Source of the DNA: Megamerina dolium
Taxonomy: Eukaryota > Arthropoda > Insecta > Diptera > Megamerinidae
Assembly (NCBI GenBank): GCA_963854835.1
Contig: OY978527.1
Location: 16,501,584 to 16,565,583 of the forward strand
Length of the DNA: 64,000 nt
Direction of reading: 5' to 3'
Shown here: in pieces, positions 23,488 through 34,789 of the stretch
How the letters are laid out: every line of letters starts with the position of its first letter
Position numbering within the stretch: position 1 is the first letter of the stretch
Translations under genes and position numbers: made by a program
The notes under the pieces: model-generated
Seen by the model: the letters and a program-made list of their open reading frames with translations, nothing else
The model's database searches: none
Told to the model about the DNA's origin: nothing

Positions 23488-23900
23488 TCAGTTTTTCAGT
23501 GCGAGTTTAACTCTATTTGTCGTTTAAACTAATAGCGTTTTCTTTTCGCAATAAAAGCTATAAGCAAGTTTAATTGCCATCCATAATAGGACCATTAATT
23601 TTACGAGCTTTTCTAAATTTCGCAGTTTAAAGTCGATGCTGGCGAAGGTAATATTGTGTAGATCAAATGATTAATTTAAAGGCCAGTTTTTCAGTACAAG
23701 CTTAAACTAGGTTTACATAAACGGAGTTTAAATTTAAACTTATTTTAAACAGCTGAACAACTAATAGGTTAATCTTAATTTAACCCATCTATATTGGACG
23801 TTTAAATTTATTTTAAACAACGTTGAAATTTGACTGAAAAACTGCAAATCGAGTTTAAACTAATTGCGTTTTCTTTTCTCAATGAAATGTTAAACTTTTT
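23488..23900. mobile_element. MITE family B, two adjoining copies
   Basis: CAGTTTTTCAGTGCGAGTTT at 23489 starts one partial copy. A second begins at 23682 with CCAGTTTTTCAGTACAAGCT and meets its inverse TGACTGAAAAACTGC at 23831..23845. Internal TTTAAA-rich sequence matches 29485..29727. Short inverted termini and small size suggest a MITE. Confidence 0.7.
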
Positions 23901-24026
23901 TTTACCCTTTGCCAGGACTGTCAAAATTGCATGTTCTTTTCTTAAGTGCATGTAGCCTTTTCATCAGGAGTTGTGTTCTTTTCTAAAAATGTTGTCCTCT
24001 AAACGGGGAAAAGTGTAACATTCTTA

Positions 24027-24480
24027 TAGCCTAGATAGACGGCAGCCTAATTCCGGATTACCGGCGCACTTAATCCGAATAAAATATTAACCTGACAGAC
24101 GGCAGTATTGCGGATTAACTAACCGGCTGATTGCTGTTTTATTAGGTCTGCTCACTTACATTACTATCACTATCAATTTCTGTCATCTATCACTCTCGAT
24201 ATGAGAAAATCTACAAGAAGTACATGAACTGAAAACTATCACAAACTTGTAAATTGACATCCACAGTTCGTAATTGACAGCTGGATTTATTTGTTCGCCA
24301 ACGCTTTTCATGTTGAAAACTGTTAACAATTGTTGAAAGATTCTTGTTAGCGAACACACCTAATATTTTGTAAAATGGAGAATTAACTCATAGAATTTAT
24401 GCGGATTAGCTGCAGTTAATGCCCAAGTTAATTCGAATTAACTCGATAATCCGGAATTAGGCTGCCGTCTGTCTAGGCTA
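24027..24480. mobile_element. MITE family A, complete copy
   Basis: The inverted termini are 33 bp (24027..24059 and 24448..24480), starting TAGCCTAGATAGACGGCAGC, with one mismatch. TTA flanks both sides (24024..24026, 24481..24483), which fits a PIF/Harbinger-type 3-bp target duplication. No coding content. A half copy lies at 17442..17705. Confidence 0.88.
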
Positions 24481-24795
24481 TTACAATCTATTAAATGACA
24501 GGGCGAAAGTGTTGCACTGCAAATTAGCCGATTCTCAATCAATATTTTGTGATTTCTTTTGGAATAAAAAAAAATAATAATATTTATATAAAATACTATT
24601 ATGCACCCTAACGAAGAGAGTGTAATTATTGCAACAAGTAACGTTCTAAACGACTGGATTCATCTTCGTATTCCGAAGACAAAGATGAATATATAAGGTG
24701 TAGTAAAAAGAAATATATTATTTTTCCAATAGTTGTGTTTAGTAATCTGTATCTTGCGTTGTGTAAGTACGATCGGGTTACGCTAGATGGCGTTA

Positions 24796-25063
24796 GAAAG
24801 ATAGGATTTCGTACTAAATAAACTTTTCAGGCAATTTTGTAATTGCTTGACTCAGCATTGTTTGAGCACGCGTCAAAGATGGACACCAGTAAAGAGAAAA
24901 TACGCCATATTTTACAGTTTTTCTTCGATAAAGGCGAAAACGAAAGCCAGACGGCTGAAAATGTGAATTGTGTTTATGGTCCTTATACTGTAACAGCCTA
25001 TCACGTGCAATTTTGGTTTCGTCGATTCCGTTCCGGTAATTTTACGGAACGGAAGAAATCAGC
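24796..25063 (+). mobile_element. Mariner 5' fragment, same family as 5157
   Basis: From GAAAGATAGGATTTCGTACT through HASKMDTSKEKIRHILQFFF and HVQFWFRRFRSGN this matches the first 280 bases of the mariner at 5157. It ends after GGTAATTTTACGGAACGG, so the catalytic domain is absent. Confidence 0.85.
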
Positions 25064-26610
25064 TGGTTTGATTCGCATGCACGAAAGCAACTGAACAAGC
25101 AACTGTTCATTCCTCTCAGGCGATGTAACTAAATAGAGTTGCCATTCATAATAGGGGCTTAAGAAATACACACCGAATAACATATATTATATCGAGTGCA
25201 TAGAGCATATTCTTAATAACTTTCATTGATTTATTGAAATTTCGATATATACTAAATAGCCGAATGATCTGTTTAGTGAGCTGCAGTTCACACGCTCTAC
25301 CCGATCTACTCAATTAATACATTTGAAATATGTTACTTTAACGTCTGAAAATTGATTTGTCAGAAAATAATGACATTTTGTACACAATTGACATTGGTGA
25401 CATTACATGTTTAAACAATTTGACCGTTTCGTTTATTGTTTAAATAAAAATAGGCGATTTTACACTTTAAGGTTCTAATTTCTTTGAACCTATTTAATAT
25501 AACATAATGAAGTGAAAATATTCTACAATGTAGCTATTTAGTTTTATACATAATTTAATAATTACACATACATAACAAAAATGTATCTTCCCTTTTCTCA
25601 TAAATAAACAATTTAGTTTATGTTTATATTTTTCCAATTGTTCATACAATTGGCCTATGTTTCGGCCATTGGCTGGTATAAAGGGATTCGAATTTGGGGG
25701 AATCCCATTTGCGTTACATCAATAAAATCATATAAAAATAATTTATAAACGTGATGTATAAACTTTATTTATTGTAAATATGAAACAAATGTAGTGTAAA
25801 TATATTGTTCGCAACTTAACTTTAATTACTCATTTTAAACGATTGGACGAATAATAAAAATACTTTTTATTATATTATTTAATATATGTGCCACAAAAAG
25901 AATAAAGTAAAAATTTAACAAAAAAAATTTTTTTATATAAATGCTTTCCTTTAGCTTAAAAGAATTTACAAAAAAAAAAATAATAAATTGTACTAAAAAG
26001 TAAAAAATAGAAAACTTTCAAAAAAATAAAATTGTCCTCAAAAATAGAAAATAAAAACATGAATACCTGCAAAAAATGCGACTGGTCTGGGATATATCCG
26101 GGATCAGTCGCAAAGGCATATGCGACTAATCACACTTTTGATCTCTTTATATGGAGTGGACTGTTCCCTTTTGTTCGAGCATGTCCTATGAAGAGACCAA
26201 TTGTACCCTTTTATACCCGAACGGGTATAATTGTAGATTAGTACGGTTAGAAATTTTCATTCAATGCATTATAATTCTTAATTATATTTTCTTTTCAAGT
26301 ATTTGACAATTTACCCATTTTTGCTCTTCGAAATAAAATAATTTATTTTCTTTATAATTCTCATGTAAAAAAAATATTATTTTTTTTTTTACGGGTACAG
26401 AGTACAGATCAAACAATTTATTTTCATTCAATTGCATTATAATTTCCGATTCATATATTTCAAATTTAAATGTACAAATAAAATTTACATATTTTCCCTT
26501 CTCGGATTCGAGCCTGGGTACCCACACACCATGTGTTTTGCTATCGTATATTCTACCGCCATCTCTCTACCATCTACGCTAAAGATCAGTAAGAAGCTCT
26601 CTATATTAGG
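25064..26610. other. Non-coding AT-rich region
   Basis: No supported gene. Near 26500..26525 a GGCTCGAATCC phrase on the minus strand resembles a pol III B box but no tRNA fold is present. Confidence 0.4.
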
Positions 26611-26617
26611 CTTATGC

Positions 26618-26865
26618 GATTAATTGTTTGCTCAAAAACTTTGATTAATCAAAATATTCGACTAATCAATTTGCTTAATCAAAATAATGATCAACATGGA
26701 AATTATTCTACTTTGTATTGAAACAAATTTTATAAATATTTTGAATATTTTATTAGAATAATTTTAATTTGATTAATCGAATAATTCAAAATCATTATTC
26801 GAATAGCTTTATATTTGATTAATCAAAATTTTTGAACAATCGATTAATTGCGATTAATTAATTGC
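26618..26865. mobile_element. Palindromic element with GATTAATC motifs
   Basis: CGATTAATTGTTTGCTCAAA at the left and its approximate inverse at the right (TTTTGAACAATCGATTAATTGCG region) form imperfect arms of about 45 bp. The inside is rich in GATTAATC and ATTCGAATA. No coding content. Probably a small foldback or MITE. Confidence 0.6.
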
Positions 26866-27269
26866 CACTGTAATATTTCAATTCAAATAAAACCGACCCA
26901 ATTGCACTTATTTGAGCCCGGCGTTCATGGGCAGGACGCCCTGAACACCTGAAGGCGAATTCTCTTTAAGATTACATCAAGAACGAATCAAAAGTGCTGG
27001 CTAGTTGAATTTGTAGAAAATTGACTAATTTTACCAGCTTAATAAAGAGAACTATTTTTTGAGAGATGAATTGAGCGTGAAAGAGCAGTAATCTATAAAC
27101 ATATGATGTGATGACCTAATGCCTTTTTTGTTTATTTTACACCAGCATAAACAATACTTGCTAAACAAACTCAGAATTTCGCGAGCATTTATTAAGTTCG
27201 TATTGACTATTTGCTTGTGTGTTTATTAGTTTACGTAGAAAAGTAATATTACCGGTTTAATGCATAGAT

Positions 27270-30200
27270 ATGACATTAATGGAGAGAGCAATGAAAAAAG
27301 TACTAGCTTTAAGAGCATCACCTAGGAGAATTCATGTAAATTCAATGGAATTAATACGCACTGTACGTCATAACGATATACTGTATAATAAAGCACATGA
27401 ACATTTCAACAATATACAACATAGAAACCGTGCGTGGGACCAAGTTTGTTTAGAGTTATTTCCAGAAATTTTAAAATACACATACCCTCGTATAAAAAGA
27501 ATTCGTAAGTAATTATATTAGTGTCATCAATCAAGCATATAAAGGTTACGACATTACGTGTTTCAGAAAAATGTTTGGAAAAACGGCTGCTAACAATGAC
27601 GCCATCCGTACCAAGTGAGGTTTATTTACATTTTGAATTTACTTCGTGTTTTATTCAGAGTTAAAAAAAAGAGCAAAATAGCACAATTAAGTGCATTAAA
27701 TTAATAACACATTCAATAAATGTAATAAAGTTTCATTTATTTCATTTAAATAATATAGAAGTTTTTCTGATTTATATATATGAGTGCAGCCTCTGCAGAC
27801 ATTTGCACATTCATGACAATGTAATAAATAAAGTGAAATTTACCTAATAAATTGATTTCATCAATAATACTTGATAAATAAGAAAATTTTCGTATTTTTT
27901 CATTTAAAAATATATAAGCGGTTGTAAAATGTATTATGTTACCGTTCTTCATCTAATAATGCTTTATTTAAAGTGCGGATTCTAAAAACATATGTGAAAT
28001 TTTGTGTTATGTTGCTACTTTTATTCAACTCAAGTTCAATTTTCAAAGAGGCTGCACTCATTTGTTTGTAAAGCAAAAAGGCTTTTATATTATTTAAATG
28101 AAATGATAGAAACTTAATTACATTTATTGAATTTGCGTTATTAATTTAATGTACTTAATATTGTTCTGTTGCTACTTTTGTTTAACTTTGAGTATAACAT
28201 GTAAACAAACAAACAAAATGTATTTAGTACGGGTGATGTCATTGATGTCTTCTATATTTTCTACAATATGGGCGAATCCAAAGTGTCGTGATCTTTAATA
28301 ATACGTTCAAGCTCTTGCCATTATGGACCAATTACCCACAAAGTATAGTTACGAGAGGATAAGTAACGTGAGTGTAACGCGAAGAGAGTAACGTAAATGT
28401 AGAAAATACATCGGTTAACCAAATCGTAGGCTGTGGTATAAATCAGCTGTTGTGTGCATGTGGCTTTGATATGATTTGTGTGCAGAATTAACATTGAATT
28501 CATATTCAGTATTGCCATGCAGATATTTTAACCAAAACATTTTTGATCTTATTTAATCTTCTGTAATAATATAAAATAACAAATCAAAATTTGTTGATTA
28601 AATCGTAAAGATAAACGATATAATAAATTCTATTTGAACATAATAGGAGTCTTCTCGTACGCAATAGTTTGTGATAATTGTTACAAACTTTCACGTTTTG
28701 GCGTTCTCGTACCCAAAAAACTTGCAAAGAAGGGGAAATTGAGAGAGCGAAATGACATTTCATTTGGAGGGGAAGTTGCAAATTGTTACTGGACAAATTT
28801 ATGCCAGTAAAGGCTTGCAAGTAGGAAAAACAGCTGATCATAAGCAAAAGAAACTAACAAGCAAACGAACAATTGCAATTTACTTAGTGGAATATCAGCT
28901 GTTCATGAAACTTGCAGGTTTTTGCTGGTTTTACGTTCTTGTATTTTATGACACATTTTTCACTTTGAGAGCGAATGCTCAGAAATTTGTTTACTGGATA
29001 ATTGTTACTGGAAAAGTACGAAAACACACCTAATGTTAACATTGTTTCGTTATTATCATACAGGTGACAGGTTGTGTCAGCTTACATGTTTCTTTACGTT
29101 ACATCGTGGGTAATTGGACCATTATGCGGCTATTAAATTATTTTTTATAAAAATTAGACCATCACAACAATTTATTATTTATTTACATTATTTGCAAGAA
29201 TAATACAATTAGAAGAATGCGCCCATCGGAGAGGATTTGTGACCGCTATGACGTAACACTGGTGCAGCTGCGAGAGAAATGATAAAATCGCGAAGAAATT
29301 GAAAAGAAAAATGTAAACTTTACGGAATAATGAATGAATTATGCAACCATTTCACCAGTGTAAAAGCACATACAAAGCTGATTCTGTCATATTCACTGAG
29401 AGCCGATTAGCGGTAAAAGATGGTCGCAATCTTAGTATTTTGTCATCCCTGCTTTACTTAGTTTTTAATTTATGATATATTAAGGGCCAGTTTTTCAGTA
29501 CAAGTTTAAACTAAGTATACGTCAACGCAGTTTAAATTTAAACTTATTTTAAACCATATCATGAAAGATTTACTGAAGTGCAAGAACAGACATCTGAACA
29601 ATTGATAAGTTAACCCAGCTAGATTGGGCGTTTAAAATTAGTTTAAAGTACGTGACTGAAAAACTGCAAATCGAGTTTAAACTTAATTTAAACGAGAAAT
29701 AGAGTTAAATTCACACTGAAAAACTGCACCTAAGAAGAAGTGAAGTAATATAGGTACCAAATTTTATACGGTATAGTGCTTTAGTTAGTACTTGATTTAT
29801 GCATAATTCAGCAATGTGAGCTAAGCTAAGGAAGACCGAACATGATATAATTTCAGATAATGCCATCGGAAAATTGGTTTTTTCGTTACTTCTTTTTTCG
29901 TGAGAGTATATACATAGTATAAGAGGAAGCAAGAGAAAGGCCAAGATCAAGATGGATAGACGAATTAAATGAAGACCTAAAGAAACTCCAACTGGAAAAT
30001 TGGAAAGATATGACAAGGGACCGAGTCATATTGTTCAGCAGGCCAAAGCTCACAATGAGCTGTAGCACCAAATTATGATGATTATATACACAGGGTGTGT
30101 ATATAATCATCATAATTTGTGATGTGGAAGATGGATCCTAAGAACTCAGTCGACAAATTAAAAAAATAAATAAATATGTGGCACTTAAAGCCCCGAAGGG

Positions 30201-31539
30201 CTCGTTGACCGAGCTTCTCTTCCATTACTGTTGTGCGTGTTCAATTTTGGACAGTATTAGAAGGGACCTACTTATTTTAGCCGGTTCCGAACGGCAGAAT
30301 TCATGCGATATCACTTTTTCTGAGCTTTGTCGCAGAGTTCTGTGTAGAAGTGTAGAAGCTTTTCCATGGCAAATTGTTACTGCCGAAAGAATTGCCAATT
30401 GCTTGCCGACAGGTGGGTACCATTCGAAAGAAAAATCTTTTCGATATGAAATTTGTTATGCTTCAGCCGGGATTAAACCCACGACCTATAGATCAGAAGG
30501 CCAACACACTAACCACTGAGCCACGGCACCCACCAGTTGACAAATTAGGATAGGATATAAAGAAGTAGTATTCTTGGTCACACCTTGTACGATACATATT
30601 GATTCCATCTGAACTAACCGCGAGGTCGCAACATATGACCTCAACATCTTGGTTCATTAAAACTAGGAATGTACACCGAGATCTTAATATCCTTTTAGTT
30701 AAGAATTTAATGAGTAACTTTGGATAAGTAGTTAAAGAAATAGCCCATCCCCTTTGTCAGAAACCTATTGCACACTATTCGTTTATCAATTTTTTTTTTT
30801 TGCCCTTTCTTTTAGGCTCAGCTGTTCAAAGACGTTGGCAGGAACTACATAAAGCTATTACACATGAAGCTAGAAAAAATCCAACGGATCCGAAGCGTGA
30901 TAGTGCCTTAATGACAGAATTAGATTTTATGATACCACATATACGTACCGAAAATTGCGAAAAGTAAGTATTATAGAAAAATCAATGAAAACATGAAGTA
31001 TTCCACTAATTAAATCTGTTGGTTTTGTTTTTACCAGATTATCTGATGAACTAGTCTTACGAAATACTCCTTTGTTTACCAATACTGATGAAGATGATAT
31101 CAGTATCAAAACAGAATTTATTGATGAAGAAGAAGAGGAAATCACGGTACCGTCAATTCAGCACACGACAAACTTTAGACGAAACTTAGGAGGATCTTGT
31201 AATACTTCTAGTAGTGGTGATTGTAAAAATGACGAGAATAATTACGTTGAACCTAAAATCATATATGAAGATGATGGTGATGGTGATGATGTGAATGTAG
31301 GCGATGTTGTTACAGTTGATCCGGATACTTGTAATGAGAATTATGAGGATCACATTGTCATTAACATCATCTCATTGAATGCCAATAGACGTAAACCTAA
31401 TGTTATTAAGACTGACATTCATTTAAAGCAGGATCAAAACTGGAAAAGACGAATAGGAACCACGAGCAACCCAAATGCAAAAGATGGCTATCGTGAAGTG
31501 ATCAGTGCGAAGCGGATATGTTTGAAAGACTTGATATGA
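27270..31539 (+). CDS. MADF-domain protein, three exons, 294 aa
   Basis: The exons are 27270..27504, 30816..30963 and 31038..31539. Donors are GTAAGT in both introns, acceptors TTTTAG and TTACCAG; phases are 1 and 2, and the frame stays open to TGA at 31537..31539. Residues 27-121 form a MADF (Myb/SANT-like) domain: ELIRTVRHNDILYNKA, RAWDQVCLELFP, then across intron 1 VQRRWQELHKAITHEARKN and LMTELDFMIPHI. The remainder is acidic (DEEEEE around 150, EDDGDGDD near 205) with a basic C-terminus and no recognisable BESS motif. Family members bind DNA and regulate transcription in the nucleus; that function is inferred from the fold only. A polyadenylation signal lies at 31595. The start ATG is the first in frame; upstream 5' UTR exons cannot be excluded. 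Confidence 0.87.
27656..28196. mobile_element. Foldback-like element with long arms in intron 1
   Basis: Arms of about 140 bp, 27656..27798 and 28048..28196, are inverted copies: GAGTTAAAAAAAAGAGCAAA pairs with the inverse of TGCTACTTTTGTTTAACTTT, and AAATGAGTGCAGCCTCT-type sequence lies at the inner edge of both. The loop is about 250 bases. No coding content. Confidence 0.75.
28319..29126. mobile_element. MITE family C in intron 1, host of another MITE
   Basis: Inverted termini 28319..28339 and 29106..29126 (CATTATGGACCAATTACCCA versus its inverse) agree at 19 of 21 bases. The inner sequence GTAACGT is also shared near both ends. The element is split by the family D MITE at 28644..29032. 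Confidence 0.7.
28644..29032. mobile_element. MITE family D, copy in gene 1 intron
   Basis: Termini TAGGAGTCTTCTCGTAC and the inverse of GTACGAAAACACACCTA agree at about 13 of 17 bases. The interior (GGGGAAGTTGCAAATTGTTA, GGAATATCAGCTGTTCATGA) matches, in reverse, the copy at 53940..54301. Confidence 0.75.
29246..29452 (-). mobile_element. MITE family E, copy in gene 1 intron
   Basis: GTAACACTGGTGCAGCTGCG, AAAAGAAAAATGTAAACTTT and ACTGAGAGCCGATTAGCGGT match the reverse complement of 48703..48850. The family is defined only by comparison within this window. Confidence 0.65.
29485..29727. mobile_element. MITE family B, copy in gene 1 intron
   Basis: Left end GCCAGTTTTTCAGTACAAGT and right end inverse of CACACTGAAAAACTGCAC form short inverted termini, with an additional internal TGACTGAAAAACTGC. 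The TTTAAA-rich inside matches 23682..23845. Confidence 0.75.
29920..30068 (+). mobile_element. C-terminal fragment of a LINE ORF2
   Basis: The plus frame reads ERPRSRWIDELNEDLKKLQL followed by ENWKDMTRDRV, the arginine- and tryptophan-rich block that closes many LINE ORF2 proteins. Nothing upstream of it is recognisable, so it is a heavily 5'-truncated copy. Its clade is uncertain. Confidence 0.6.
30069..30119. repeat. Perfect palindrome: 24-bp arms, 3-nt spacer
   Basis: Arms 30069..30092 and 30096..30119 are exact inverse copies around GGG, with TATATACACA at the inner edge. It lies in intron 1 of the MADF gene directly after the LINE fragment. Confidence 0.95.
30161..30533 (-). mobile_element. 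tRNA-derived SINE in gene 1 intron, with target duplication
   Basis: This is a full-length copy on the minus strand, with head GTGCCGTGGCTCAGTGGTTA, a B box region GTGGGTTTAATCCCGG, the body and the GGCTTTAAGTGCCACATATT tail. The flanking 14-mers CAGTCGACAAATTA (30147..30160) and CAGTTGACAAATTA (30534..30547) differ at one base and form the target-site duplication. It sits about 280 bases before the intron 1 acceptor. Confidence 0.93.
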
Positions 31540-31594
31540 CAGATTCTGATATTATCATTATTACGTGCATTACTTTTCCAAGAAGATAATTTTT

Positions 31595-31600
31595 AATAAA
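31595..31600 (+). promoter_or_regulatory. Polyadenylation signal of the MADF gene
   Basis: AATAAA occurs 56 bases after the stop codon of gene 1, ahead of the pogo element, so the transcript can end before it. Confidence 0.6.
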
Positions 31601-31699
31601 AAACATTAAGTGAGAACATTTAAGAAATTATCTGCAGTGACCCGTAGCTATAGTCAAAGTTAAGGTCAGCTTAAAGTTAGAATCGACTTGTTTGACATA

Positions 31700-32681
31700 C
31701 AGTGGACCTTCGGTTTAACGAATATTTCGCATAAGGAATAACATTTTTTGTTTAAAAACGTTTCGCTTAACGACCAAAGTTTCGTATATCGACCAACGAA
31801 AAAGAACGAAAGAATTGTTTAAAGAAGTAGGAGTGATTCGTTAATTTTAAAAAACCTACTGGAATTCAGAATTGATACCAATCGGGTGTTTTTTGGGGAA
31901 AAATGTCAAAGGAAACCTATATAACAGCAGACGAGAACGTGATACAGGCAACAAATATTTTATCGAGATGGATTTACCTCTTAATGCCTTGTTTGTTATG
32001 GACAACGCTCCTTCCCATCCATAAGAGATCTCATTGAAGAGCTCAAATTTATCAAAATTAGCTTTTTGCCTACACTAAAGCATTTTCCCAGCGTTGCTTT
32101 AAAGTGACTGATTAAAAGCAATCTCACACTAAGAGTTTTGGAAAGATTGTTTCCACATCGTTGCCTGTATCAAAATTTTCGGAAAGTGTTACCAAGAGGA
32201 CTCCCGAAATTTCCTAGCAGAAGCTTTGCGCTTTACAGCAAGAAAATGTGGAGGAGATTTTATCAGACGAGAGGAGGTAACAAAAGAACAACAACGGTCT
32301 AGTGAAATTAGAGAAACGCTAAAAGATTGGGTATCTGCGGCATCATACATTAAAAAGCATCACCCTAATAAGACAGTGGCTAAACCCCAGCCCAGATTAA
32401 TTCGGTAATAACGCTGTGTCGCATTTGCAACAAACGAAAATGGGTCTAGACAGCTTTTTAACTGCTTAGTATCTATTATATAAACAGTTTTTTTTTTTTT
32501 ATCGTTTTTTCAGTTGCAAGTTATCTCGTTTCGTCCTATACTCAGTCCTATACAGTATAACTACTAGTATTTTTGACTTGAAACGCATTATTTTGTTTTA
32601 CATAGATTTATACGAGAATAATGGTTTTGCTTAACGAACGTTTCATATAACGAATTGTGTTTATTAACCCAGGGTCCACTG
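31700..32681 (+). mobile_element. Pogo/Tigger-type DNA transposon relic
   Basis: Termini CAGTGGACCTTCGGTTTAAC and the inverse of AACCCAGGGTCCACTG share the first nine bases and more, flanked by TA on both sides. Coding remnants between 31900 and 32408 include LFVMDNAPSHP, the second catalytic block of the DDE_1 (pogo) transposase, then the C-terminal region up to TAA near 32408. The N-terminal DNA-binding part is gone, and frames are broken. It lies 160 bases downstream of gene 1. Confidence 0.82.
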
Positions 32682-33109
32682 TATTTCCCATTTCAAAAAC
32701 CTGTTCAAAAGTTTATTCTAACTCGATCTCAACTTGGACTATATCTCGTTTATATGTTTAAATATTTCTTTAAGGAGGAACGTATTGGTAAATAATTAAC
32801 GATTTATAAGCTTGTGAAAAGAAAAGAATTATAAAGAACCTTCTACCCGATGGACCTGTCTACAATTGGGGTTAGGTTAAATCGCAAAAAAAAAAACCGT
32901 TACAAGAACAGCATGGTGCCGTTATAGAGGGTCTAATTGGATATCATCCAAGATTTAGCTTCCGAAATAAGAAATAATGAAATGTCCAATATTTCGCTCA
33001 TCAAGAAAAAATTATCAGTGAGTAGAATTATCATTCCAGAATGAGATTAGAACTACAATAATTATAAAAACCAATATAAAATGTAATAAAACTGGTAAAT
33101 ATCAAAATG

Positions 33110-33510
33110 AAAACATACAAGCAAAATCTATTGAATTAAACGATGAATCCGGTCAATGTATACTGCCCACTAAAGTATAATAATAATAAGCAGTCATACT
33201 TCAAATTTTTAAACTCTCTCGGGCAACGATTTATGGTTGGAGGCGATTTCAATGTTAAAAATATCGGGAACTACAAACACAAAAGGAAACACAGAAGGAA
33301 TGCATTAATTGAATGTAGCTCTCGATTTTTTAGCACGAGTGAATATATATATTGGCACAGTAATACGATGAAACAACTTGATGTTATTTATTTTTTTATT
33401 AAATAAAAATATTAACATGCAAATGTTAAAAGTTCAACATTGCACAGATTTGTCCTCAGATCATTCCCCAATTGTTCTAACACTAGAATGCAAGACGGCA
33501 AAAGTAGTTT
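33110..33510 (+). mobile_element. Jockey-clade LINE, endonuclease fragment
   Basis: The plus strand reads VNVYCPLKYN, RFMVGGDFNVKN (the GGDFN block of the APE-type endonuclease), FSTSEYIYW and KQLDVIYFFI, then after a frameshift CTDLSSDHSPIVLTLE, the closing SDH block. Upstream ORF and downstream reverse transcriptase are absent here. Confidence 0.82.
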
Positions 33511-33519
33511 TGCAGAGCA

Positions 33520-34600
33520 TATACTTACTTACTTATTTACTTATGTGGCCATTGCAACCAAAAATCGATTTAGCCCGAATCTAGCATGCTTCGCGCTAGA
33601 AATTCCAAGCGCTGAAAAGTAATTCTGCGTCGTCCACCAGTGGGTTTCGAATATAATACCTTCTTAGTCGGAGCGTGCTCCAGGCTGACGTCATTACTGG
33701 TGTTAATGCTGGTTCCAAGATAGATAAAGGCCTTCACTACTTTAAAAGCATAGTTACGAACAGTGACGTACTGTCCAAGACGCTGGAGGCGAACGAAACG
33801 CGAAACGTAAATGAAATGCTTATAAATGGGGACTTACTTATCTGCAAGCGCAAAATGAATTTCAAGTGTTGCCTCGATCAGTTTCTGAATTGAATTGATT
33901 TGTCAACAAATTGCCCTATTTATACTCTGTGGCAACACCCTAGGATCTTCTTTTTCGTTATCTAGTTTGTTCTCATTCTTTCTTGTTAGCTTGTTCTGGT
34001 TATCGCCTATTCCTTTTTGTTAACATTCGTTTCGATGCTACCATTATTCGTGCTATTCACAATTAGTGATGAATAAGCATCGATACTCGTTACACTATGT
34101 ATTGTAACTTATGTTGCTCCTGTCGTAAAGCGTTATGCCCGCATTATTGTCAAAAGTTTAATTTGTGTACATCATGTATAAATAGAAATTAATATTGAAT
34201 AAATTGAATATTGATTTAAAACCTTTCTTTTAATGTTTCTTCAGCAGAGAACTAGGAACTCATTTGAAACAGGGAACTAGAGCTAAAAGAAAGTTCGATC
34301 ACAGTGTCTCTAACTCGTAATAGACTATTAAAAGTGTTCATTTCATAACAACTGTCAAATTTCATTTAAATGGATGGTAATACTTTAGAGATGGGCATTG
34401 CAATATATAATTATACTATCGTCATTTTGGAAATGTCGTCAAGCACTTTGCCCGCGCTCTTAATTCTTTGAATAGACGATAGATGTGGGCATCATGAAAA
34501 AAATAAAAAATGGCTGTCAAACAAACAAAATGAGAGCTTGTTGGCAATTTATAACTTGAAATAATTTAAAATATAAATGGCCTACTTGATACAAATTGCA
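33520..34600. other. Possible LINE-derived sequence and non-coding DNA
   Basis: The segment 33640..33800 looks like a decayed minus-strand coding element (GGTTCCAAGATAGATAAAGG and CAGTGACGTACTGTCC phrases remind me of RTE-type LINEs), but no catalytic motif is readable. The rest shows no gene. Confidence 0.3.
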
Positions 34601-34789
34601 TTCCTAGGGCCGTTTTCACGGTTAACTTTGCCTTTAACCAGAATACAGCTATCCACCTGATAGTCTGAATTGACAGTTTCGTTTGCACCAAACACTGGTT
34701 AGCTAATATTCGATTAGCTCTCACATTGTGAATATTTTAGGAAGAGTTCACAAAAATTGTATTGTGGATATATATATATATAATATAAC

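Noticed and set aside
26490..26530. B-box-like sequence, possible tRNA or SINE
   Set aside because: No A box at proper distance, no cloverleaf, no match to the SINE family.
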